A stretch of 5,924 nt of DNA from DASSKO01 sp035690425 (GCA_035690425.1 DASSKO010000029.1:1-5924); one strand, 5' to 3'; counted from the first letter of the stretch, positions 1 through 5,057 are shown. Program-made: numbers and translations. Notes: generated by a model from the letters alone, not told the origin.

Positions 1-420
1 CCGGATCCAGTGCAGCTGGATGTTCTGCCGGTCCGTCAGGTCCGCCGTGTCCCGGGCGAACTCCGTGGAGATCCCGCCGATCACCCGCAGCTGCTCGGTG
101 CTCAGCGCGCCGCCGTCGATGCGCACGCGGAGCATGAAGTACTTGTCCTCGAGCTCGTGCGGCTCGAGCACGGCGGTCTTGCCGCCGTCGACGCCGGGCT
201 TGCGCTGGGTGTACAGACCCCACCAGCGGAACCGGCCGTGCAGGTCGCTGCCGTCGATGGAGTCGAAGCCGCGGTGGGCGTAGATGTTCTCGATCCGGGC
301 GCGGACGTTGAGCGCGTCGTCGTCCTTCTTGCTCTGCTCGTTGGCGTTGAGCGGCTCGCGGTATCCGAGTGCCCACTGGCCTTCACCGCGGCGTGTTCGA
401 GTGCTGCTGGGGGGAGTCAT
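1..420 (-). CDS. sirA: Ferredoxin-dependent sulfite/nitrite reductase, N-terminal part (runs off left edge)
   Basis: This is the first 140 codons of a siroheme/[4Fe-4S] reductase that makes the six-electron reduction of sulfite to sulfide (or nitrite to ammonia) in the cytoplasm using ferredoxin. The segments EGQWALGYREPLN (13-25), RIENIYAHRGFDSID (42-56), GRFRWWGLYTQRKP (62-75) and STEFARDTADLTDRQNIQLHW (118-138) match, from memory, the N-terminal ferritin-like half of the M. tuberculosis enzyme (called NirA, later SirA). Tyr70 aligns with the Tyr that is cross-linked to a Cys near siroheme there; that Cys lies beyond the edge. The ATG at 420 is chosen because AGAGGA (427-432) stands 6 bases upstream and the family similarity begins just after it. 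Siroheme and cluster ligands are outside the window, so sulfite versus nitrite cannot be read from the protein; the cysteine-type leader peptide upstream favours sulfite. Confidence 0.93.
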   Translation of the reverse strand, partial: MTPPSSTRTRRGEGQWALGYREPLNANEQSKKDDDALNVRARIENIYAHRGFDSIDGSDLHGRFRWWGLYTQRKPGVDGGKTAVLEPHELEDKYFMLRVRIDGGALSTEQLRVIGGISTEFARDTADLTDRQNIQLHWIR

Positions 421-423
421 CTG

Positions 424-449
424 GCGTCCTCTGTCGTTCAGGGAGACGC
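424..449 (-). promoter_or_regulatory. sirA ribosome binding site inside a small hairpin
   Basis: On the minus strand the Shine-Dalgarno GAGGA (427-431) ends 6 bases before the sirA ATG. It lies in the 3' side of a possible hairpin: GCGTC (445-449) pairs with GACGC (424-428), and CTG (439-441) with CAG (431-433), around a 5-base loop, with unpaired bases between the two helices. If it folds, ribosome access to sirA would be reduced. The pairing is short and could be chance; the RBS itself is convincing. Confidence 0.45.
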
Positions 450-486
450 ACGTTCGCTCGATGCCGACTGATCGGGGTCAGACCTG

Positions 487-515
487 GCAGGCCGGGCGGC
501 CGCGCGCCCGGCTGC
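487..515 (-). promoter_or_regulatory. GC-rich hairpin between the leader peptide and sirA (attenuator candidate)
   Basis: A perfect 8-bp stem (491-498 with 505-512, loop 499-504) can be redrawn as an 11-bp stem, 487-490 plus 492-498 pairing with 505-515, with one bulged base. It begins about 20 bases after the stop codon of the leader ORF and ends about 67 bases before sirA. This is the expected place for a structure that responds to ribosome position on the leader. There is no T-tract after it, so intrinsic termination is doubtful; a pause, Rho-linked or translation-linked mechanism is equally possible. The stem is seen directly; the role is inferred. Confidence 0.4.
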
Positions 516-534
516 AAGGGGAGCTGGGGCGGGT

Positions 535-627
535 CTAGACCGGCGGACACAGCATGGCGCGCATACGCCCGAAGTCCACGTGACGTCGCGTCACGAGGAG
601 CACATGGGTCGCCGCGCTGTATGGCAT
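535..627 (-). CDS. Cysteine-type leader peptide upstream of sirA (30 aa)
   Basis: The ORF reads MPYSAATHVLLVTRRHV (1-17) followed by DFGRMRAMLCPPV (18-30). The core RRHVDFGRMRAMLC strongly resembles the actinobacterial 'putative leader peptide' type, whose pattern is RRHVDL-x-R-x(5)-C close to the C-terminus and which is found ahead of sulfur assimilation and cysteine genes. AGGA (636-639) lies 8 bases before the ATG at 627. In-frame GTG codons at residues 9 and 12 are alternative starts with poorer ribosome binding sites. The single Cys27 codon (TGT), four codons before the stop, would be the sensing point: with little Cys-tRNA the ribosome would stall there and change folding or Rho access downstream, raising sirA expression. 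The position, same strand and 114 bases before sirA, fits exactly. The peptide itself is probably not functional as a protein. Confidence 0.8.
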   Translation of the reverse strand: MPYSAATHVLLVTRRHVDFGRMRAMLCPPV

Positions 628-671
628 GAGATGAATCCTGCGTGCCGGCCCCGCGTGGAATCAAACGATGG

Positions 672-706
672 TCTCACATAACGAGATGCCATCTCATTAT
701 GTGGGA
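672..706. promoter_or_regulatory. 35-bp inverted repeat, operator candidate in the sirA-glyA divergent promoter region
   Basis: Arms 672-688 and 690-706 match at 15 of 17 positions around one central base. The innermost 13 bases, GAGATGCCATCTC, are perfectly symmetric. Each half also contains a rough smaller palindrome of the form TCTCA...GAGA. The element is much richer in A+T than its surroundings. On the minus strand it contains CATAAT (696-701), a good -10 match, and on the plus strand ATTATGT. It lies 45 bases before the sirA leader peptide start and 32 bases before the plus-strand mini-ORF, so a bound protein could control both directions. No -35 box is convincing, and I do not recognise the regulator. 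Confidence 0.55.
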
Positions 707-737
707 GAATCGCCGCGACTTCCGCAGGAGGTGTGAC

Positions 738-782
738 ATGGCTCACGCGCGGCGTACGTCCGCGACCTCTCACTGTGGGTGA
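738..782 (+). CDS. Possible 14-codon leader ORF upstream of glyA
   Basis: The ATG at 738 has an unusually strong Shine-Dalgarno, AGGAGGT (727-733), with good spacing, and the frame reads MAHARRTSATSHCG then TGA. The stop overlaps, as GTGA, a GTG at 779 that is in frame with glyA, the classic layout for translational coupling. The peptide ends Ser-His-Cys-Gly, and glycine is a product of the downstream enzyme, but a 14-codon peptide has these residues easily by chance. No family is recognised. Either it is a leader peptide controlling glyA, or a strong chance RBS within a promoter region. The RBS and overlap are seen directly; expression is not shown. Confidence 0.35.
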   Translation: MAHARRTSATSHCG

Positions 783-790
783 CGTGGGCC

Positions 791-819
791 GGGACACGAC
801 CCGCCTGCCATCGTAGGGT
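791..819 (+). promoter_or_regulatory. Leaderless-type promoter of glyA
   Basis: GGGACA (791-796) and TAGGGT (814-819) are separated by 17 bases, fitting a housekeeping sigma factor -35/-10 pair. The ATG at 827 begins 7 bases after the -10 box, so transcription would start at or beside the start codon. This leaderless arrangement is common in Actinobacteria and recurs before yihY and the aminotransferase here. It is the main reason for choosing ATG 827 over GTG 779 for glyA. Confidence 0.6.
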
Positions 820-826
820 GTCCGGC

Positions 827-2269
827 ATGACCTCAGACATCAACGCCGTGAGCACCGCGTACCGGTCCGCGCTCGACGTGATCGCGTCCGTCGAGCCTCG
901 GATCGCCGACGCGACGCGAGCCGAGCTCGCGGACCAGCGGTCGTCGCTGAAGCTCATCGCCAGCGAGAACTACGCCTCGCCGGCTGTCCTGCTCACCATG
1001 GGCAGCTGGCTGTCGGACAAGTACGCCGAGGGAACGGTCGGGCACCGCTTCTACGCCGGCTGCCAGAACGTCGACACGGTCGAGGCGCTGGCCGCGGAGC
1101 ACGCTCGTGAGCTGTTCGGCGCGCCGTACGCCTACGCGCAGCCGCACTCCGGCATCGACGCCAACCTGGTGGCGTTCTGGGCCATCCTGGCCACTCGGAT
1201 CGAGGCGCCGGCTCTGCAGGCGGCCGGGGTCAAGAACGTCAGCGCCATGCAGGAGGACGACTGGGAGAGGCTGCGGGCCGAGTTCGGCAACCAGCGCATG
1301 CTGGGGATGTCGCTCGACGCCGGTGGACACCTCACCCACGGGTTCCGGCCCAACATCTCCGGAAAGATGTTCCATCAGCGCAGCTATGGCACCGACCCCG
1401 AGACCGGCCTGCTCGACTACGACCGGGTGGCGGCCGCGGCCCGGGAGTTCAGACCGTTGGTGCTGATCGCGGGCTACTCGGCGTACCCGCGGCGGATCGA
1501 CTTCGCGAAGATGCGCGAGATCGCCGACGAGGTGGGCGCGACGCTGATGGTCGACATGGCCCACTTCGCCGGTCTGGTGGCCGGGAAGGTCTTCACCGGC
1601 GACGAGGACCCGGTGCCGCACGCCCACATCACCACGACGACGACGCACAAGTCGCTGCGCGGGCCGCGCGGTGGCATGGTGCTCGCGACGCAGGAGTACG
1701 CCGACGCCGTCGACAGAGGCTGCCCGATGGTGCTCGGCGGTCCGCTGTCGCACGTGATGGCCGCCAAGGCGGTGGCGCTCGCCGAGGCTCGCGCTCCGGA
1801 GTTCCGCACCTACGCCCAGAATGTCGCCGACAACGCCAAGTCGCTCGCCGAGGGGTTCTTGTCCCGGGACGCCCGGCTCGTCACCGGCGGCACCGACAAC
1901 CACATCGTGCTGCTCGACGTGTCCAGCTTTGGGCTGACCGGCCGCCAGGCAGAAGGGGCGCTGCTCGACTCGGGCGTGGTCACCAACCGCAACTCGGTGC
2001 CGTCGGACCCCAACGGCGCCTGGTACACCAGCGGCATCCGCCTGGGCACCCCCGCGCTGACCTCGCGTGGGTTCGGTGCGGCCGAGTTCGACCGGGTGGC
2101 CGAGCTGGTCGTCGACGTGCTGTCGAACACCTCAGCGGCCGCCGGTAAGGAGGGCAGGGCGTCGAAGGCCAAGTACGAGCTTGCCGACGGGGTCGCCGAC
2201 CGCACCAAGGCGGCCTCGGCCGAGCTGCTCGACAAGCATCCCCTCTATCCGGGCCTCGAGCTGGCCTGA
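827..2269 (+). CDS. glyA: Serine hydroxymethyltransferase, long form (480 aa)
   Basis: A PLP enzyme that interconverts serine plus tetrahydrofolate with glycine plus 5,10-methylene-tetrahydrofolate in the cytosol, the main source of one-carbon units. Visible motifs are LKLIASENYASPAV (41-54), DKYAEG (64-69), QPHSGIDAN (105-113), GGHLTHG (166-172), LMVDMAHFAGLVAG (240-253) with PLP-contacting Asp243 and His246, TTTTTHKSLRGPRGG (269-283) with the Schiff-base Lys275, and SGIRLGTPA (402-410) with the carboxylate-binding Arg405. Usual bacterial SHMT is about 415-430 aa. This one has roughly 30 extra residues between FWAIL (117-121) and MSLDAGGH (161-168), and extra residues near the C-terminus (about 434-470). 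PHSG-x-DAN followed by LVAFWAIL recalls the long SHMTs of some actinobacteria and chlamydiae. An in-frame GTG at 779 would add 16 residues; I prefer ATG 827 because of the leaderless promoter and because the family similarity needs nothing more. It stands alone, with yihY starting 61 bases later from its own promoter. Confidence 0.96.
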   Translation: MTSDINAVSTAYRSALDVIASVEPRIADATRAELADQRSSLKLIASENYASPAVLLTMGSWLSDKYAEGTVGHRFYAGCQNVDTVEALAAEHARELFGAPYAYAQPHSGIDANLVAFWAILATRIEAPALQAAGVKNVSAMQEDDWERLRAEFGNQRMLGMSLDAGGHLTHGFRPNISGKMFHQRSYGTDPETGLLDYDRVAAAAREFRPLVLIAGYSAYPRRIDFAKMREIADEVGATLMVDMAHFAGLVAGKVFTGDEDPVPHAHITTTTTHKSLRGPRGGMVLATQEYADAVDRGCPMVLGGPLSHVMAAKAVALAEARAPEFRTYAQNVADNAKSLAEGFLSRDARLVTGGTDNHIVLLDVSSFGLTGRQAEGALLDSGVVTNRNSVPSDPNGAWYTSGIRLGTPALTSRGFGAAEFDRVAELVVDVLSNTSAAAGKEGRASKAKYELADGVADRTKAASAELLDKHPLYPGLELA

Positions 2270-2300
2270 CCGGCGGGTCGCACCCGCCAACGCGCCCCGA

Positions 2301-2319
2301 AACGACCTGGCAGGTCGTT
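2301..2319. promoter_or_regulatory. Perfect 19-bp palindrome between glyA and yihY
   Basis: AACGACCTG (2301-2309) and CAGGTCGTT (2311-2319) are exact inverted repeats around one base. The right arm touches the first base of the -10 box of the yihY promoter, and the left arm covers the position of the missing -35, so a protein bound here would block that promoter. Alternatively, as RNA it gives an 8-bp stem with a 3-base loop, 31 bases after the glyA stop, which could act as a terminator, but no T-rich run follows. Near-perfect symmetry with a tiny loop favours an operator. Confidence 0.5.
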
Positions 2320-2330
2320 ACGGTATTGCC
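2319..2330 (+). promoter_or_regulatory. -10 box of a leaderless-type yihY promoter
   Basis: TACGGT (2319-2324) lies 6 bases before the ATG at 2331, the same geometry as upstream of glyA and the aminotransferase. No Shine-Dalgarno is present. No good -35 is seen 16-18 bases upstream, which would suit a regulated promoter overlapping the palindrome. Confidence 0.5.
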
Positions 2331-3389
2331 ATGGTGGTGGAGGCCGGACACGCGGGCGGGACGCGGGTGCCGGCGTGGCGGCGGGCCCGGCACACCGTCT
2401 GGCGCCTCAGCACGGCGACCGTGGGCGCGACCCTGCGCTACCGGGTGACCGGCCTGGCTGCCGAGGCGGCGTTCTTCGCGATCCTGTCGCTGCCGCCGTT
2501 GGTCTTTGCGCTGGCCGGCAGCATCGGCTTCTTCGTCGAGCAGTACGCGGTCGCGCAGATCGACTCGCTGCGAGCCGACATCCTCACGATCGCCTCGCAG
2601 GCGCTCACCCAGGACGCGGTCAACACCGTCGTCGCCGACACCCTCGACGACGTCCTGCGGGGTGGACGCATCGACGTGATCTCGATCGGCTTCGTGCTGG
2701 CCCTGTGGTCGGGCTCGCGCGCCCTCAACGTCTTCGTGGACACGATCACGATCATGTACGGCCTGGCCGGGCGCCGCGGCATCGTGCGCACGAGGGCGCT
2801 GTCGTTCGTGCTCTATGTCGTCGGCCTGCTGATCGCCGTGGTGGTGCTGCCGCTGATCCTCGTCGGTCCCGAGATCATCACCGAGCTGCTGCCCCAGCAG
2901 CTGTCCTGGCTGATCCAGCTCTACTGGCCGACCGTGATCGTGCTGAGTGTCGGGTTCATCGCATCGCTGTACCACCTCTCGGTGCCGGTGCGGACGTCCT
3001 GGCGTCACGACGTGCCGGGCGCGGCGCTCGCGCTGGCGATGTGGGTGCTGGGCAGCTGGCTGTTGCGCTGGGCGCTGCAGAACGCCGTCGGCGGTACGTC
3101 GATCTACGGTCCGTTGGCCGCCCCGATCGCCGTACTGCTGTGGCTGTACCTCATCTCCCTGGCCGTGCTGATCGGTGCCGCGCTCAACGCGGCGTTCGAC
3201 CGGGTGTGGCCGCAGTCGGCGACCGCGTCCGCGCGGCTGGAGCTGGTACGGCGACTGCGGCGGGCGGCCAAGTTCGAGCGGTTGCGCGGTGCGGGCACGG
3301 CGTCGGAGCTCGCCGAGCTCGCGGCCAGGGCCGACGCCGAGGAGGACTGCGAGCCACGACCTGGTGCGCGGCGGAGGCGGCAGCCGTAG
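2331..3389 (+). CDS. YihY/BrkB family inner membrane protein (352 aa)
   Basis: A multi-pass membrane protein of the family once mislabelled RNase BN; its function is not settled. Six hydrophobic segments are visible at about 42-66, 115-135, 156-180, 198-216, 230-250 and 262-288. The family signatures are AAEAAFFAILSLPPL (43-57), LWSGSRALNVFVDTITIMYG (125-144) and, best of all, GTSIYGPLAAPIAVLLWLYL (255-274) running into IGAALNAAF (281-289). The charged C-terminal tail (about 300-352) has many Arg and Ala residues and is predicted cytoplasmic. The last signature usually reads GAELNA; here the Glu is Ala284. The ATG at 2331 is chosen over in-frame upstream starts inside glyA because it follows a leaderless -10 box and because the upstream stretch lies within the SHMT gene. 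The neighbours give no functional clue. Confidence 0.93.
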   Translation: MVVEAGHAGGTRVPAWRRARHTVWRLSTATVGATLRYRVTGLAAEAAFFAILSLPPLVFALAGSIGFFVEQYAVAQIDSLRADILTIASQALTQDAVNTVVADTLDDVLRGGRIDVISIGFVLALWSGSRALNVFVDTITIMYGLAGRRGIVRTRALSFVLYVVGLLIAVVVLPLILVGPEIITELLPQQLSWLIQLYWPTVIVLSVGFIASLYHLSVPVRTSWRHDVPGAALALAMWVLGSWLLRWALQNAVGGTSIYGPLAAPIAVLLWLYLISLAVLIGAALNAAFDRVWPQSATASARLELVRRLRRAAKFERLRGAGTASELAELAARADAEEDCEPRPGARRRRQP

Positions 3390-3395
3390 CCGGAC

Positions 3396-3412
3396 CCCTG
3401 CGCCGAGCAGGG
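3396..3412 (+). terminator. Short GC hairpin after yihY, weak terminator candidate
   Basis: CCCTGC (3396-3401) and GCAGGG (3407-3412) form a perfect 6-bp stem with a 5-base loop starting 7 bases after the yihY stop. There is no T-tract. A second small stem, GGTGA (3449-3453) with TCACC (3461-3465), follows. Either may help end the transcript; the evidence is only position and pairing. Confidence 0.3.
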
Positions 3413-3491
3413 AGCAGATCGGTGGCGTACACCGCAATGGCTAGCTCGGGTGATGGGGCGTCACCGAAACAGGTCATTGCCGGTCACCACG

Positions 3492-3524
3492 TTGCGGAGT
3501 GGCCTGGGGCGAGAATATTCGCGC
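3492..3524 (+). promoter_or_regulatory. Promoter region of the ScyD-like gene with an AT-centred palindrome
   Basis: The 168-base gap between yihY and the next gene has no supported coding sequence. TTGCGG (3492-3497) and TATTCG (3516-3521), 18 bases apart, are a possible but weak -35/-10 pair. The -10 lies inside GCGAGAATATTCGCGC (3509-3524), an inverted repeat with one mismatch per 8-base arm and an AT core that stands out in this GC-rich context, so it may also be an operator. Confidence 0.35.
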
Positions 3525-3540
3525 GATTCCCGCTGGAGCG

Positions 3541-3552
3541 GGGAGAGGAGGG
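3541..3552 (+). promoter_or_regulatory. Ribosome binding site of the ScyD-like gene
   Basis: The purine-rich run GGGAGAGGAGGG ends 5 bases before the ATG at 3558 and contains GGAGG-like pairing to 16S rRNA. It fixes the start at 3558 instead of the in-frame ATG at 3450. Unlike glyA, yihY and the aminotransferase, this gene has a conventional leader. Confidence 0.75.
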
Positions 3553-3557
3553 GCGCA

Positions 3558-4658
3558 ATGCGCCTCAGGTTGAGAGCGGCAATGGTCGCAGGGGTTGCTG
3601 CGGCCGTGGCGATCGCGGGTAGCGCCGCGACCGCGCAGGCCGGCGGTGGCCACCACGACGAGCTGGTCCCCGTGGTCGATGGGCTGAACGGACCGCGCGG
3701 GATCGGGATCACCAAGTCCGACCGGCTCGTGTACGCCGAGGCGGACGGGACGGTGAGCAAGACCGTCCTGAGGGGCCCCCGCAAGGGCCACACTCGGGTG
3801 ATCGCACAGGTGCCGGCCGGCTTCATTGCGCCGGCGGTCGACTCGGGCAGGCCAGGCGTGGTCTGGATCCTGACCGCGGGTGCCGACCCGGGTGGTGAGG
3901 GCGCCACGCTCTACCGCTGGACGCATCGCAGCGGAGAGGCCCGCCCGGTCGCTGACATCGCGGCCTACCAGGCCCACGACATCGACCCGTTCGACCTCGA
4001 GGACCTCCCGGACGAGTCCAACCCCTACGGTGTCGCCGGCCTCAAGGACGGCAGCGCTCTGGTGGCCGACGCGGCCGGCAACGACCTGCTGCGGGTCTGG
4101 CCCAACGGTCGCATCCGCACGGTGGCGCGGTTGAAGCCGCGCGTGGTGGAGATGCCGGAGGGGTACCCCGAGGAGGCCGGGCTGCCTCCCGCCGGGACTC
4201 CGATCCCGTCCGAGGCGGTAGCGACCTCGGTGACCGTCGGGCGGGACGGCTACTACTACGTCGGCGAGCTGCGGGGCTTCCCGGCGACACCGGGCACCTC
4301 CCAGATCTGGCGGATCGCTCCGAATGCCAAGAAGGCGACGTGCAACCCCGAGCATCCCTACCGGGGCAAGTGCAAGCGCTTCGCCGACGGCTTCACCTCA
4401 CTCGTCGATCTCGGCACCGACAAGTGGGGTGGGATCTATGCGGTGGAGCTGGTCAAGGAGAGCTGGTTGAAGTTCGAGCTCGGTCTGACCGAGCCCATCG
4501 GCAGCCTGTACCGGATCCCGCGGCGCGGAGGCGAGCCGAGGGAGCTGGCCGCCGGGCAGGTGACGCTGCCAGGTGGTGTCGCCACCGATAGCCGAGGTCG
4601 GATCTACCTGACGCAGCCGATCTTCGGTGAGGGAACCGTCAGCCGCGTCAAGCGCTGA
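3558..4658 (+). CDS. Secreted ScyD/ScyE-family beta-propeller-like protein (366 aa)
   Basis: The N-terminus is a typical Sec signal peptide: Arg-rich (RLRLR), a hydrophobic core of Ala, Val and Gly at about 8-25, and a signal peptidase I site ATAQA|GG after residue 28. The mature part has repeated propeller-like motifs: GLNGPRGIGI (42-51), NPYGVAGLKDGSALVADAAG (155-174) then NDLLRVWPNGRIRTVA (175-190), AVATSVTVGRDGYYYVGEL (220-238), IWRIAPNA (250-257), DKWGGIYAVEL (288-298), and LPGGVATDSRGRIYLTQP (337-354). This pattern is that of the ScyD/ScyE family, named after cyanobacterial scytonemin-cluster genes but widespread in actinobacteria as exported proteins of unknown role. No scytonemin genes are nearby, so that pathway should not be inferred. 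Cys262 and Cys272 are the only cysteines in the mature protein and could form a disulfide. It has its own promoter region and a strong terminator. Confidence 0.88.
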   Translation: MRLRLRAAMVAGVAAAVAIAGSAATAQAGGGHHDELVPVVDGLNGPRGIGITKSDRLVYAEADGTVSKTVLRGPRKGHTRVIAQVPAGFIAPAVDSGRPGVVWILTAGADPGGEGATLYRWTHRSGEARPVADIAAYQAHDIDPFDLEDLPDESNPYGVAGLKDGSALVADAAGNDLLRVWPNGRIRTVARLKPRVVEMPEGYPEEAGLPPAGTPIPSEAVATSVTVGRDGYYYVGELRGFPATPGTSQIWRIAPNAKKATCNPEHPYRGKCKRFADGFTSLVDLGTDKWGGIYAVELVKESWLKFELGLTEPIGSLYRIPRRGGEPRELAAGQVTLPGGVATDSRGRIYLTQPIFGEGTVSRVKR

Positions 4659-4664
4659 CCGCGA

Positions 4665-4709
4665 AAGCGCGTGGCCCCGGGACGGTGCTCGTCCCGGGGC
4701 CACGCGCTT
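4665..4709. terminator. Strong hairpin terminator between convergent transcripts
   Basis: Arms 4665-4683 and 4691-4709 pair perfectly over 19 bp around a 7-base loop. The element starts 7 bases after the stop of the ScyD-like gene and lies 10 bases beyond the 3' end of the tRNA-Val gene on the other strand, so it probably serves both directions. A U-tract is lacking on both sides, as is common for actinobacterial terminators. Confidence 0.85.
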
Positions 4710-4719
4710 CGGTGTCTGC

Positions 4720-4794
4720 TGGTGGGCGATACAAGAATTGAACTTGTGACCTCTTCCGTGTCAAGGAAGCGCGCTACCACTGCGCCAATCGCCC
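4720..4794 (-). tRNA. tRNA-Val (anticodon GAC), CCA encoded
   Basis: The minus strand folds as a full cloverleaf of 75 bases. The acceptor GGGCGAT (4788-4794) pairs with ATCGCCC (4724-4730), the D arm is GCGC/GCGC, and the anticodon stem CTTCC/GGAAG encloses the loop TTGACAC with anticodon GAC. The T stem ACAAG/CTTGT encloses TTCAATT. Discriminator A and CCA (4720-4722) are encoded, unlike in the two other tRNAs here. It is the last gene of the Gly-Cys-Val cluster. Confidence 0.97.
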
Positions 4795-4839
4795 ATGGTG
4801 GTGCTGGCTCTGTTCTGTTGTGGCGCTGTTCTACAGCCG

Positions 4840-4910
4840 AGGTGGAGACGGGATTCGAACCCGTGTACACGGCTTTGCAGGCCGTTGCCTCGCCTCTCGG
4901 CCACTCCACC
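4840..4910 (-). tRNA. tRNA-Cys (anticodon GCA)
   Basis: A 71-base cloverleaf on the minus strand. The acceptor GGTGGAG pairs with CTCCACC, the short D stem is GCC/GGC, and the anticodon stem ACGGC/GCCGT encloses CTGCAAA with anticodon GCA. The T stem ACGGG/CCCGT encloses TTCGAAT. The discriminator is U, as expected for tRNA-Cys. CCA is not encoded, so it must be added after transcription. It lies 45 bases from tRNA-Val and 40 from tRNA-Gly, consistent with one transcript. Confidence 0.97.
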
Positions 4911-4950
4911 AGGATCCCTGCCGTCGCAAGGCCTGGGAGACCTGACCCCG

Positions 4951-5022
4951 AGCGGACGACGGGATTCGAACCCGCGACCCTCACCTTGGCAAGGTGATGC
5001 TCTACCACTGAGCCACGTCCGC
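4951..5022 (-). tRNA. tRNA-Gly (anticodon GCC)
   Basis: A 72-base cloverleaf on the minus strand. The acceptor GCGGACG pairs with CGTCCGC, the D stem is GCTC/GAGC, and the anticodon stem TCACC/GGTGA encloses TTGCCAA with anticodon GCC. The T stem GCGGG/CCCGT (one G-U pair) encloses TTCGAAT. The discriminator is U, usual for bacterial tRNA-Gly, and CCA is not encoded. It is the first gene of the cluster, next to the promoter at 5058-5085. Confidence 0.97.
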
Positions 5023-5057
5023 ACGACCGCCGTTGGTGCTAAGCGGTGCGAACAAGA

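Noticed and set aside
383..664. 93-codon minus-strand open frame containing the leader peptide region.
   Set aside because: It is out of frame with both the leader peptide and sirA and has no recognisable content.
421..826. Glycine, SAM, ZTP or cobalamin riboswitch before glyA or sirA.
   Set aside because: No conserved cores of these classes were recognised by eye, and the glyA promoter appears leaderless; a covariance-model search would settle it.
833..1903. Long open frame on the minus strand opposite glyA.
   Set aside because: It is rich in Arg, Val, Gly and His with no recognisable domain and lies wholly antisense to a clear SHMT gene; this is a typical high-GC shadow.
481..2314. The 11-base string GACCTGGCAGG occurs at 481-491 (before sirA) and 2304-2314 (yihY palindrome), suggesting a shared operator.
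   Set aside because: Only the second copy is part of a palindrome with AACGA/TCGTT flanks; an 11-base GC-rich match in about 6 kb is weak evidence.
2067..2330. Upstream in-frame extension of yihY.
   Set aside because: It lies inside the glyA coding sequence and encodes no membrane or family motif; the ATG at 2331 has a leaderless -10 box.
1980..3437. Very long minus-strand open frame opposite the end of glyA and all of yihY.
   Set aside because: Low-complexity Arg/Gln/His composition, no domain, no ribosome binding site; shadow of the real genes.
3450..3557. 36-residue in-frame extension of the ScyD-like protein.
   Set aside because: It would place Arg-rich residues before a good signal peptide, and a strong ribosome binding site supports the ATG at 3558.
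2375..3622. Plus-strand open frame overlapping yihY in another frame and entering the ScyD-like gene.
   Set aside because: Composition is Arg/Ala/Gly-rich without family motifs, while the other frame gives the full YihY signature set.
3558..4658. Participation in scytonemin synthesis because of the family name.
   Set aside because: The family is broad in actinobacteria and no scytonemin pathway gene is present here.
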